Positions 25,260 to 32,321 of a DNA stretch of 64,000 nt are shown here, piece after piece. The notes under the pieces were generated by a model. It saw only the letters and a program-made list of their open reading frames with translations. It was not told where the DNA came from and did not search any database. The stretch's first letter is position 1. Each line of letters opens with the position of its first letter. Both the position numbers and the translations under genes were made by a program. The stretch is from an uncultured Eubacteriales bacterium (GTDB lineage: Bacteria; Bacillota; Clostridia; Christensenellales; UBA1242). Where the stretch lies: the NCBI GenBank assembly GCA_948806215.1, contig CAQIDI010000001.1, forward strand, positions 77,704 to 141,703, in the 5' to 3' direction.

Positions 25260-27257
25260 TTATTTATTTTCAAACTGACAATCTGGACGTTTAAAGAAAT
25301 CAACTTTTGGTTCTAAAAACGATGGAGTGTGCCCTGTTGGATTTTCCACAAAGTTATAAATTGGATTATTAATAGTGTTCCAATCAAATATATTTTTGTT
25401 TAATTTTAAAAATTCAACAACATTTTCAACGCTTTTAGGTGCTACTGGATGTAATAATACTAATGCAACTTTTGTCATATGCAAAGCGTTAACTAAAATT
25501 TGTTTTCCTTCTTCAGTTCCAGCAATATTTTGATTGTAAGCTGTTAGTTTTTTATTTATAGCACGAATAAACGAATCTAGTTCGTAACTAACCATATGAA
25601 ATTTTTGTTCGTAAACGCATTTTTCATATTTTAATGTTGTGTATAAGCATTCGTTTAAAATATCTTCATCAACTTTGCCGTAAGGCATTATGCCATTATA
25701 ATCTTTTTGCCAAGTGTAGCATAGTGTGCGTAAAACTCGATTAAACACATTGGTAAGCAAACTTCCCTCGTTTAAAACTGGATCGGCATCGGTTGGGTTT
25801 GCTAGCGGATTGAATGGTTTTGGCATAAAGGTTGCATTATTGTTTCCAACATTAAAGCCTAAATAATGACATCTAATTTGTTCTGCACTATAATAATCTA
25901 ACAATTCGTTTGCCATTGGTGGTTTAACATCGGAAGAAGAACTTGCTTTTTTATTTAAAAATAATGTGTGTTTGTTAGCAACTAATAATGTTGGTGTTAA
26001 CATTTCATTTTTAATATTTATTGTTGGATTTTCGCCTTGAGTTGCAAGCCACAAGCCCATTTGTGCTGGACCATAGAAATAAATGTTATCTTCACCAATA
26101 AACTGATAAACTTTTGCCTCGTTGCTTGCCCACCAATCTTTCCACTCATCTTGCTTGTTTAAACGCTTTAAATAAGCTTGAGTAATTGATATTTGTGCCC
26201 ATAAACTTTCTGGCCAAACATAAAAAGTTAAGCCTTGCATTTGTTTTGTGTCTGGCACTGGAACGCCCCAACTAAGGTTATTGGTTAATCGGAACGGAGT
26301 TAGAGTTTTGCCTGTTCTAAACCTAATTTGATTGTTATTTAATATTTCGCAAGCGTGTTCTCTATCGGATAGTTTATTAAATATAACTGTAAACGATGGT
26401 TTATTATCAACTATTAATTCGTGTGGTTTTAAACTGGATTCTAACTTTTTAAAATCTTCTAAATATTCTTTTTTAATATAAACTTCTGGCTTTTTTAAAA
26501 ATTCTCTTGTTTCTTTAATAATATAAGAACGAGTTGTTGTGTTTTTTTCAAGATAATCTAGCCATTCGCTTAAAATTGGAATAAAATCCTGCAAATTAAA
26601 ATACCAATTAGTGCTTTCTTTTAAAACTGGAGTTTTTCCGGATAATGTGCTTATTGGATTAATTAATTCTTTTGGCATAAACTGATGTCCCAAATCGCAT
26701 TCGTCGGCATAGGCGTGTTCACCTTGGCAACCTTCGATTGGGCATTTCCCTATAACTTGCCTACCATTTAAAAATGTTTGCTTTTCTTCATCATAAAACT
26801 GCAAAGTTTTTAGTGGTGTTAAATATCCATTATTTAATAATGTGTTAAAAATGTTAGCACTAACTTTTTCGTGAATTTCTTTTTCTTCGCCAAAAGCCGA
26901 TGCAGCATATATGTTAAGAGATATGTTATAATCATCCAATATCTTTTTTTGAATGTTATGATATTTTGAAACATAATCTATCATACTACCATTAAATTCG
27001 CCTTTTTCTTGTAGCTTACGGTAGCCTTCTAATGCTGGAGAACCATAGCAATCTGTGCCAGACTGATAAATAACGTTATCTGCTCCTATTCTATCTCGTA
27101 AAAAACGAGCAAAAAAATCGGAATGAATAAATATTGTTATGTGTCCACAGTGAAGCGATTTGTTACCATATGGTAAACCAGAAGTTACAACTGCTCTTTT
27201 TGGCCACACTGGGCGATGATCTAACATTCTATTTAATACATCTATTGATATTGCCAT
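25260..27257 (-). CDS. Divergent methionyl-tRNA-synthetase-like class I tRNA ligase
   Basis: The 665-residue protein aligns by eye with MetRS: SGLPYGNKSLHCGHI for the HIGH region, GTDCYGSPALEGYRKL for ADDAHGTP, a zinc knuckle CPIEGCQGEHAYADECDLGH of the archaeal/MetRS2 kind, and WGVPVP...LTFYVWPESLWAQIS before the KMSKS region. In the KMSKS place stands LFLNKKASSSSD, so the second, catalytically important Lys is missing. An insertion of about 60 residues lies before WGVPVP. It may be a true but divergent MetRS, a second antibiotic-insensitive form, or a paralogue with another role. No other MetRS is in the window. GGAGG precedes the ATG. Confidence 0.75.
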   Translation of the reverse strand: MAISIDVLNRMLDHRPVWPKRAVVTSGLPYGNKSLHCGHITIFIHSDFFARFLRDRIGADNVIYQSGTDCYGSPALEGYRKLQEKGEFNGSMIDYVSKYHNIQKKILDDYNISLNIYAASAFGEEKEIHEKVSANIFNTLLNNGYLTPLKTLQFYDEEKQTFLNGRQVIGKCPIEGCQGEHAYADECDLGHQFMPKELINPISTLSGKTPVLKESTNWYFNLQDFIPILSEWLDYLEKNTTTRSYIIKETREFLKKPEVYIKKEYLEDFKKLESSLKPHELIVDNKPSFTVIFNKLSDREHACEILNNNQIRFRTGKTLTPFRLTNNLSWGVPVPDTKQMQGLTFYVWPESLWAQISITQAYLKRLNKQDEWKDWWASNEAKVYQFIGEDNIYFYGPAQMGLWLATQGENPTINIKNEMLTPTLLVANKHTLFLNKKASSSSDVKPPMANELLDYYSAEQIRCHYLGFNVGNNNATFMPKPFNPLANPTDADPVLNEGSLLTNVFNRVLRTLCYTWQKDYNGIMPYGKVDEDILNECLYTTLKYEKCVYEQKFHMVSYELDSFIRAINKKLTAYNQNIAGTEEGKQILVNALHMTKVALVLLHPVAPKSVENVVEFLKLNKNIFDWNTINNPIYNFVENPTGHTPSFLEPKVDFFKRPDCQFENK

Positions 27258-27283
27258 AAATTTCCTCCAAAACTATATAATTA

Positions 27284-27312
27284 AATATACTATTTTTAGC
27301 CAAATAAAGCAA
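27284..27312 (-). promoter_or_regulatory. Promoter of the MetRS-like gene
   Basis: On the minus strand TTGCTT (27307-27312), a 17-base spacer and TATATT (27284-27289). The leader is short (about 20 bases), with no T-box before this synthetase gene. Confidence 0.6.
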
Positions 27313-27521
27313 TTATTTAGTAATATTACCAACAAATTATTAAATATTTTTAAATTTTATGAATAGCCTATGTTATTTTGACAATAATTTAAAAAATTAA
27401 TTTGCTTCAAATTAAACCAATAATTACCAATGTTGGGTATGTATTAATGCAGTTAATTTAAGCAAAATAATAATACAAAGTAAAACATTACTTTGGAAAT
27501 TTTGGGAGGTGTAAGGATATT

Positions 27522-27839
27522 ATGGCAAGAAACACAAGCACATCAAAAGCAAAAACAACTTCTGCTAGAGCTAAAACAACTAGCGCTAAAACTAGTGCTA
27601 GAACCAGTGCTAAAACTAAAGCTTCAACATCAAACACTAAAGCTAATGCTAAAGCAAGAGCTTTAAGATCAACCGAAGCAAGTTCTAATGCAACATCTAG
27701 CAAACAAACAAGTGCTCGTAGTTCTAAAACCACAACTAGCCGTGCTACATCAAATAAGGCTAATGCAAAAGCTAGAACTTCTGCAAAAGCTACAAGTAGC
27801 AAAGCGTGTGGTAAAACATCCAGAACAACCAGCAAATAG
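27522..27839 (+). CDS. Histone-H1-like basic low-complexity protein (Lys/Ser/Thr/Ala repeats)
   Basis: The 105-residue product consists almost only of Ala, Ser, Thr, Lys and Arg with a few Asn, in loose repeats such as KTTSARAKTTSAKTSAR and SNKANAKARTSAKATSSK. There is one Glu and one Cys. It has no hydrophobic core, so it should be unstructured and very basic, like bacterial H1-type DNA-binding tails; nucleic-acid binding is an inference. GGGAGG is 12 bases and AAGG 5 bases before the ATG. An 8-bp hairpin (27476-27483/27488-27495) precedes the ribosome site, and a strong terminator follows. The antisense frame is a Leu/Val/Ala-rich shadow. Confidence 0.75.
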   Translation: MARNTSTSKAKTTSARAKTTSAKTSARTSAKTKASTSNTKANAKARALRSTEASSNATSSKQTSARSSKTTTSRATSNKANAKARTSAKATSSKACGKTSRTTSK

Positions 27840-27888
27840 ATTTAGTTAAATCTATTTAAAAGGCAAAGGCATACCCTTTGCTTTTTTT
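27836..27888 (+). terminator. Inverted repeat and intrinsic terminator after the basic protein gene
   Basis: A 9-bp inverted repeat (27836-27844/27847-27855) spans the stop codon. It is followed by a GC-richer stem GCAAAGG/CCTTTGC (27863-27869 with 27875-27881) and seven T. The second hairpin is a standard terminator. Confidence 0.85.
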
Positions 27889-27990
27889 AACATTTTTTTT
27901 AGTTTAAGCATAAAAATTAATGTTGCAAAAATTAAATTTTGCATAACAAAAAAATTATATAAAAAATTTTTTAAAATTACATAAAAACTG

Positions 27991-28019
27991 TTGATTTTTT
28001 TACTTCCATTTGGTATATT
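27991..28019 (+). promoter_or_regulatory. Promoter of the tRNA cluster
   Basis: TTGATT (27991-27996), a 17-base spacer and TATATT (28014-28019). The roughly 85-base leader before the first tRNA holds two hairpins: GCGTT/AACGC at 28026-28039, and a 9-bp stem at 28061-28069/28079-28087. They are presumably removed during tRNA processing. Confidence 0.75.
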
Positions 28020-28110
28020 ATAAGAGCGTTAAATAACGCATCACAACTTTATATGGGGTTTTAATTAGTTTACTTGAGACTAATTAAAGGTCAGGATAAC
28101 ATAAACATAT

Positions 28111-28186
28111 GGGAGTTTAGCTCAGTTGGGAGAGCATCTGCCTTACAAGCAGGAGGTCATAGGTTCGAGCCCTATAACTCCCACCA
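28111..28186 (+). tRNA. tRNA-Val (anticodon TAC)
   Basis: The 76-base gene folds as a cloverleaf: acceptor GGGAGTT/AACTCCC, D-arm with TTAGCTCAGTTGGGAGAGC, anticodon stem TCTGC/GCAGG with loop CTTACAA, and T-arm with GGTTCGAGCC. CCA is encoded at 28184-28186. It is first of four tRNAs on one transcript. Confidence 0.97.
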
Positions 28187-28195
28187 ATTGTTTAT

Positions 28196-28270
28196 GCGGG
28201 GGTGGCTCAGCGGTAGAGCGTCGCCTTGCCAAGGCGAATGTCGCGGGTTCAAATCCCGTCCTCCGCTCCA
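28196..28270 (+). tRNA. tRNA-Gly (anticodon GCC)
   Basis: The 75-base cloverleaf has anticodon stem TCGCC/GGCGA around loop TTGCCAA, T-loop GGTTCAAATCC and encoded CCA. It lies nine bases after tRNA-Val. Confidence 0.97.
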
Positions 28271-28314
28271 CAATTAAACCAAAAGGGTTCACTCGCATAA
28301 AAGCAATAGTTTTT

Positions 28315-28389
28315 GGCACCATAGCCAAGCGGTAAGGCCAAGGTCTGCAAAACCTTTATGCTCCAGTTCGAATCTGGATGGTGCCTCCA
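28315..28389 (+). tRNA. tRNA-Cys (anticodon GCA)
   Basis: The 75-base cloverleaf has acceptor GGCACCA/TGGTGCC, anticodon stem AAGGT/ACCTT with loop CTGCAAA, T-loop GTTCGAATC and encoded CCA. It lies 44 bases after tRNA-Gly. Confidence 0.97.
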
Positions 28390-28397
28390 ATTTACTT

Positions 28398-28484
28398 GCC
28401 GAAGTGGCGAAATAGGCAGACGCACAGGACTTAAAATCCTGCGGTAGCGATACCGTACCGGTTCAAGTCCGGTCTTCGGCACCA
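28398..28484 (+). tRNA. tRNA-Leu (anticodon TAA)
   Basis: The 87-base type II tRNA has a long variable arm (GCGGTAGCGATACCGT region), acceptor GCCGAAG/CTTCGGC, anticodon stem CAGGA/TCCTG with loop CTTAAAA, and encoded CCA. It is last in the cluster, just before the terminator. Confidence 0.97.
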
Positions 28485-28522
28485 AAAATTAGTTAGATAG
28501 AAGTATCTGTCTAATTTTTTTA
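28485..28522 (+). terminator. Terminator of the tRNA cluster
   Basis: Starting at the end of tRNA-Leu, the arms AAATTAG..AGATA and TATCT..CTAATTT form an interrupted 12-bp stem with loop GAAG, followed by a T run. Confidence 0.85.
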
Positions 28523-28609
28523 AGTTTAAAATGTAAATAGTAATATTTACTTACCTGAAAGGATTAAGACATATTTTCCCCTTTTCACTTTTTGTCGATA
28601 ATCCTAATT

Positions 28610-28718
28610 GTTAGATTAAATAATCTAACCAATTTAACATCGGATTTAATTAACATCCTCCCATCCTTTATTTTATCCTTATTTTTTGATTATTTTATTT
28701 TTATCGTTAATTAAATCC
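28610..28718. repeat. Nested inverted repeats in the tRNA-to-hypothetical-gene gap
   Basis: The 236-base stretch after the tRNA terminator has no gene I can support. It holds a perfect 9-bp inverted repeat (28610-28618/28621-28629) and a perfect 13-bp inverted repeat (28642-28654/28706-28718, GGATTTAATTAAC and its complement). The latter encloses 51 pyrimidine-rich bases. Neither is followed by a T run on the plus strand. Confidence 0.6.
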
Positions 28719-28731
28719 AAACTTAATTTGT

Positions 28732-28760
28732 GAAAAAAAGCCACGTGTAGTGGCTTTTTT
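28732..28760 (-). terminator. Intrinsic terminator after the exported hypothetical gene
   Basis: On the minus strand an AAAAAAGCCAC/GTGGCTTTTTT stem (loop 28745-28749) ends in a run of T. The gene's stop codon overlaps its 5' arm. Confidence 0.85.
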
Positions 28761-29442
28761 ATTTTACTAAACCCAACTTTAAAATTTTATTTTCGCTGTT
28801 TGTTAATTCAACGAAACTGGCAAAATAAAAGTTTGTGTTTAAATTAATATTTAATTTATTTACCACTAACAAGTTATACTTGTTTTGTTCATCGTTAAAA
28901 TAAGGATAAATTTTATATTTAATAACATCAAAATCTAATTTATCACTGCCATTATAATCTATTAAAAAGCTTGAATCGTTTAAGTTAATGTCTAATAATT
29001 CATTGCGCATATTAAGGCTTATTTTATTGTTTAAATTAAAGTCGTCGTAATTAAAAATTGGCTTTATTTCGCCATTTATAAATGCATAAATAATAACTAA
29101 CGGTTCGCCAATTTCGTTATTCACAGTTAACATTATTTGATTTAAGCCATCACCTAAAAAATCCCCTAAAAACATTTTTGGATTATAACCACATAAGTTA
29201 TTAGTTAAAATTTCTTGCACTTCGCCATTTGTTTTTACAATAATTTTTATGTTTGTTTTAAATGATTTTGTTTCGTCGTATTCGTTATAAGTTAAATAAA
29301 CTTCGGATTTAACAAAGTTATCAATAACATTTCCCACCGCTTTATTATCGGAAAAATCGGTATCGGCGTGTGTTAAAATTGTTTTACAATTTGTGGCTAA
29401 GCATATTAGAACTATTATTAATATAAATTTTAATGCTCTCAT
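28759..29442 (-). CDS. Exported protein of unknown function
   Basis: A 227-residue protein with a clear N-terminal signal peptide (MRALKFILIIVLICLA), likely cut after THA near residue 26. A cysteine at residue 19 is in a poor lipobox. The rest is beta-rich with the sequence FLGDFLGDGLNQIMLTVN, which resembles the Asp/Gly loop of VCBS/FG-GAP-type repeats that bind calcium. I do not recognise the family. It sits alone downstream of fakA/yloV, behind that gene's terminator. Confidence 0.7.
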   Translation of the reverse strand: MRALKFILIIVLICLATNCKTILTHADTDFSDNKAVGNVIDNFVKSEVYLTYNEYDETKSFKTNIKIIVKTNGEVQEILTNNLCGYNPKMFLGDFLGDGLNQIMLTVNNEIGEPLVIIYAFINGEIKPIFNYDDFNLNNKISLNMRNELLDINLNDSSFLIDYNGSDKLDFDVIKYKIYPYFNDEQNKYNLLVVNKLNINLNTNFYFASFVELTNSENKILKLGLVK

Positions 29443-29485
29443 ATTTTTAATATGTTTAAAATAATAAAATTAATTCAAAAACAAC

Positions 29486-29512
29486 AAAAAAATAGGTGAA
29501 AACTCACCTATT
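29486..29512 (-). terminator. Intrinsic terminator after the DAK2-domain gene
   Basis: On the minus strand a 9-bp stem (29504-29512 with 29491-29499, AATAGGTGA/TCACCTATT) is followed by seven T. It overlaps the stop codon. Confidence 0.88.
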
Positions 29513-31178
29513 CTAAACTTATAATATAATAATAAACTGGTTGTCCGCCAGAAAGCAATGTTATATCGCAATCAGGATATTTTTCCGATAATTCAGATTG
29601 CAAAATTTCTGCTTCTTCTTGTTTAATATCTTTGCCATAGAATAATGTTATGTTAACAATATCTTCGGTTTTAACTTTTTCTATTAAATCAATTGTAGTA
29701 TCGTTAACAAGCAAGCCTTTTGCAAGAATTGCGCTATCGTCTAAACCAATAATATCGCCTTGATTTAGGTCAAATCCATCAACGTGAGTAGTTCTAACAG
29801 CATAAGTAACTGAAGCAGATTTAACACTATCTTTGCTGCTTGTCATTGCTTCGATATTTTCTTCGGTTGAAGCATCAGGATTAAATGCTAATGCAGCAGA
29901 AACACCTTCTGGAACACTTTTTGTTGGAATAACGTGAATCAACTTTTTGGTTAATTCTTTGGCTTGTTCAGCTGCAAAAATAATATTTTTGTTGTTTGGT
30001 AGAACAAAAACTTCTTTAGCTGGAACTTTATCGCAAGCTTTTGCAATATCGTCGGCACTAGGATTCATAGTTTGTCCACCTTCGATAATGGCATCAACCA
30101 TAATATCGGTAAACACACTGGCAATTCCATCGCCCGGGGCAACTGCAACCATACCAAATTGTTTTAAATCCTGCATTTGAGCGGTGCGTTTACGCTTTAA
30201 TTCGCGATTTTGCTCTAACATATTCTCGATTTTTAAGTTAATTAATTCCCCTAATTGCAATGCAAAGCCTAATGCCTTGTTTGGTTCGTTAGTGTGAACG
30301 TGAACTTTAACAAGTTCTAAGTCGCCAATGCACACAACCGAATCGCCAATAGTTAATAAATTTTCACGAAGTTTATCAATATCGGAAACAGTTGTTTTCT
30401 TTTTCATATGAGTAACCATAAACTCGGTACAATATGCAAATTCTATGTCGCCTAGGTTTTCTAGATTAATTAAATAATCGTTAGAATCGCTTGATGAAGC
30501 CATATTTTGAGCATTGCTAGCATTTTGTGCGGTTATTTCTTCAACATTAATATCAATATCTTCGCCTAGTAACATTTTTTGCATACCAGTAAAAATAACA
30601 AGCAATCCCCTACCGCCAGCATCAACAACACCAGCCTTTTTTAAAACTGGCAACATTTCTGGAGTTTGTTGTAAAATTGCTTCACCATCGTGAAGAATAA
30701 TTTCAAAAAATTCTTCAAAATCGGATACTTTTTTAGCAGCTTTATTAGCACATTCCGACATAACTCGAATAACAGTTAAAATTGTTCCTTCTTTTGGAAC
30801 TGTTACTGCTTTATATGCTACTTGTGCGCCTTCAACTAAAGCTTTAGCAAAAAGCTTTGTTGTTAAATCGCCTTCGCATTTGCTAACAACATTTGAAATG
30901 CCTTTTAATATTTGTGATAGAATAACACCCGAGTTACCACGAGCGCCACGAAGTGCACCTTTTGAAAGTGCATCGGATAGTGCGAAAAAGGAACTGTCGA
31001 GACAGTTATTAATCTCTCTTACAGCACTATTAAAAGTTAAACTCATATTTGTACCAGTGTCACCATCAGGAACTGGGAAAACGTTTAGGGAATCAACAAA
31101 TTTTTTATTATCTTCTAATACTTTAGCACCCGCAATTATCATTTTGCGGAACATTGTGCAATTTATAGTCTTTTGCAT
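29508..31178 (-). CDS. fakA: DAK2 domain protein YloV (fatty acid kinase subunit FakA-like)
   Basis: The 556-residue protein has an N-terminal DAK2/DhaL kinase domain (about 1-200) with NVFPVPDGDTGTNMSLT (Mg-ATP site), GARGNSGVILSQIL and the signature DAGGRGLLVIF. A middle domain and a C-terminal EDD-like region (GMVAVAPGDGIASVFTD, VFVLPNNKNI) complete it. In staphylococci FakA phosphorylates fatty acids held by FakB proteins; no fakB is in the window. It follows an Asp23/YloU gene by 42 bases, as in B. subtilis yloU-yloV. Confidence 0.92.
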   Translation of the reverse strand: MQKTINCTMFRKMIIAGAKVLEDNKKFVDSLNVFPVPDGDTGTNMSLTFNSAVREINNCLDSSFFALSDALSKGALRGARGNSGVILSQILKGISNVVSKCEGDLTTKLFAKALVEGAQVAYKAVTVPKEGTILTVIRVMSECANKAAKKVSDFEEFFEIILHDGEAILQQTPEMLPVLKKAGVVDAGGRGLLVIFTGMQKMLLGEDIDINVEEITAQNASNAQNMASSSDSNDYLINLENLGDIEFAYCTEFMVTHMKKKTTVSDIDKLRENLLTIGDSVVCIGDLELVKVHVHTNEPNKALGFALQLGELINLKIENMLEQNRELKRKRTAQMQDLKQFGMVAVAPGDGIASVFTDIMVDAIIEGGQTMNPSADDIAKACDKVPAKEVFVLPNNKNIIFAAEQAKELTKKLIHVIPTKSVPEGVSAALAFNPDASTEENIEAMTSSKDSVKSASVTYAVRTTHVDGFDLNQGDIIGLDDSAILAKGLLVNDTTIDLIEKVKTEDIVNITLFYGKDIKQEEAEILQSELSEKYPDCDITLLSGGQPVYYYIISLE

Positions 31179-31220
31179 TACTACTCCTTCAATACTACAG
31201 AAAAAACCGTATGAAAAAAG

Positions 31221-31571
31221 TTAAACTCTAACGCCTACTACATTAACGTTAACAGAGTCAATAATCATACCGGTGAATTGTTCTAATTTATATTTAACTG
31301 ATTTTTTTAATGAATCGGCAACAGCGCCAATAGAAACACCATATTTTAAAATTACATAAAGGTCAACATAAATTCTGTTATTAACAGTTAAAATTTTGAT
31401 ACCTTTACTAATGGTTTGTTTTTTAAATAATCCGGAAAAGCTGTCGGTTAACTTTTGGCTAACCAAATCAACTACTCCATAGCAATCCCTAGCAATATAA
31501 CCAGTAACGGTTGCAATTGCATCATTGGAAATTGTAATATTACCATAAGCATTACTTGTTTTTACTGCCAC
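31221..31571 (-). CDS. Asp23/Gls24-family envelope stress protein YloU (GTG start)
   Basis: The 116-residue product reads AVKTSNAYGNITISNDAIATVTGYIA and then ...CYGVVDLV..., IYVDLYVILKYGVSI and a C-terminal VNVNVVGVRV. This is the Asp23/YloU pattern of small proteins tied to cell-envelope stress, usually paired with YloV. The open frame runs to 31598, but the GTG at 31571 has AAAGGAG seven bases upstream and gives the normal family start. It leads a two-gene operon with fakA; a palindrome lies over its promoter. Confidence 0.9.
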   Translation of the reverse strand: MAVKTSNAYGNITISNDAIATVTGYIARDCYGVVDLVSQKLTDSFSGLFKKQTISKGIKILTVNNRIYVDLYVILKYGVSIGAVADSLKKSVKYKLEQFTGMIIDSVNVNVVGVRV

Positions 31572-31631
31572 TAAAAGTCTCCTTTTAAAATTACACAATA
31601 AAATTAGTGCAAGGGGCTTGCATACAACTAT

Positions 31632-31661
31632 ATATTACATTATTTACAATAATTTGTAAAT
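31632..31661 (-). promoter_or_regulatory. Promoter of the yloU-fakA operon with a palindromic operator candidate
   Basis: On the minus strand TTTACA (31655-31660), a 17-base spacer and TAATAT (31632-31637). A perfect 8-4-8 palindrome ATTTACAA-N4-TTGTAAAT (31642-31661) covers the -35 and half of the spacer, a position for a repressor. The binding protein is unknown. Confidence 0.6.
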
Positions 31662-31812
31662 CAAAATATTAAAAAAAGTGTTTTAATGCTTTAGTTATGC
31701 GTTTTTTAATATTTTATTAACTTAAATTTATGCCTAAACAATGCCATTTATTAACAAACATAAGTTATGCAAAATAAAATAATTAAAATATTACAATTTT
31801 TTACTTTTTTTC

Positions 31813-31841
31813 TTGATTATTAAAATTTATTTTGTTATAAT
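31813..31841 (+). promoter_or_regulatory. Promoter of rpmB
   Basis: TTGATT (31813-31818), a 17-base spacer and TATAAT (31836-31841). The leader is about 32 bases and carries GGAGG before the ATG. Confidence 0.8.
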
Positions 31842-31878
31842 GTATTGCAGTTTAAGAAAACTTATCGGAGGATGTATT

Positions 31879-32064
31879 ATGCCAAAAGTATGTTATATTT
31901 GTGGAAAAGGTAAAACAAGTGGCAATCAAGTTAGCCATTCACATATTGCTACAAAACGCACTTGGAGTGCAAATTTACAAAAGAAAGCTATTGAAATTGA
32001 TGGCAAACCTGAAAATAAATATATTTGCACAAAATGCCTAAAAACACTTAAAAAAGAAAATTAA
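31879..32064 (+). CDS. rpmB: 50S ribosomal protein L28 (zinc-type)
   Basis: The 61-residue protein begins MPKVCYICGKGKTSGNQVSHS and ends with CTKC, so it is the C+ form of L28 with two CxxC pairs for zinc. L28 is a structural protein of the large subunit. The open frame extends to 31813, but the ATG at 31879 has GGAGG upstream and the family start. It faces the opposite way to its neighbours spoVM and yloU, exactly as in B. subtilis. Confidence 0.97.
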   Translation: MPKVCYICGKGKTSGNQVSHSHIATKRTWSANLQKKAIEIDGKPENKYICTKCLKTLKKEN

Positions 32065-32075
32065 TTAAAAAAATT

Positions 32076-32135
32076 ATGCCAAACCTTGGCATTTTTTTAT
32101 TAAAAATTAAGAGAGCACCCACTGCTCTCTTTTTG
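32076..32135 (+). terminator. Two tandem intrinsic terminators after rpmB
   Basis: First stem TGCCAA/TTGGCA (32077-32082 with 32086-32091) with eight T; second stem AGAGAGCA/TGCTCTCT (32110-32117 with 32123-32130) with four more T. Both end rpmB transcription before the convergent spoVM-like gene. Confidence 0.85.
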
Positions 32136-32153
32136 CACTTTAAATTTTATGTA

Positions 32154-32234
32154 TTAGTTATTAAATTGTGATTTAAAAATAAGTTTGAATAGTGGACATA
32201 GTATTTTAGGACATTTAAAACAATAAATTTTCAT
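32154..32234 (-). CDS. spoVM: SpoVM-like sporulation peptide, 26 residues (too short for standard gene calling)
   Basis: The reading frame has ATG at 32234, a good ribosome site (AGAGGT, 32239-32244, five bases upstream) and stop at 32154-32156. The product begins MKIYCFKCPKILCPLFK and is exactly 26 residues, as in B. subtilis SpoVM. It shares Met1, Lys2, Tyr4, Lys7, Pro9, Lys10 and Leu12 and ends in a hydrophobic/basic helix. SpoVM is an amphipathic peptide that marks the convex forespore membrane and anchors SpoIVA of the coat. Position agrees too: between rpe and an inverted rpmB, then yloU-yloV. Unusual: Cys at 5, 8 and 13. A CATATAAT element (32263-32270) lies upstream and could be a -10 for sigma-A or sigma-E. 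Confidence 0.8.
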   Translation of the reverse strand: MKIYCFKCPKILCPLFKLIFKSQFNN

Positions 32235-32295
32235 ATTTACCTCTAATTTTTAGCATTTTTATATTATATGAAAATTAGTTATTTTTTGATATTAA

Positions 32296-32321
32296 TTAAA
32301 AAACACCTAGTTTAGGTGTTA
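32296..32321 (-). terminator. Intrinsic terminator after the PnuC-like gene
   Basis: On the minus strand an 8-bp stem (32313-32320 with 32302-32309, AACACCTA/TAGGTGTT) is followed by a T run. It overlaps the stop codon and separates the rsgA-rpe-pnuC transcript from spoVM. Confidence 0.85.

Noticed and set aside
27488..27835. Minus-strand frame of 115 residues rich in Leu, Val and Ala
   Set aside because: It is the exact antisense of the basic Ala/Ser/Thr/Lys protein. Its composition is a mirror of that repeat and it has no ribosome site.
28074..28485. Several overlapping frames across the tRNA cluster on both strands
   Set aside because: They run through four clear cloverleaf tRNAs with encoded CCA; their peptides (for example GGGSAVERRLAKANVAGSNP) are well-known tRNA-translation artefacts.
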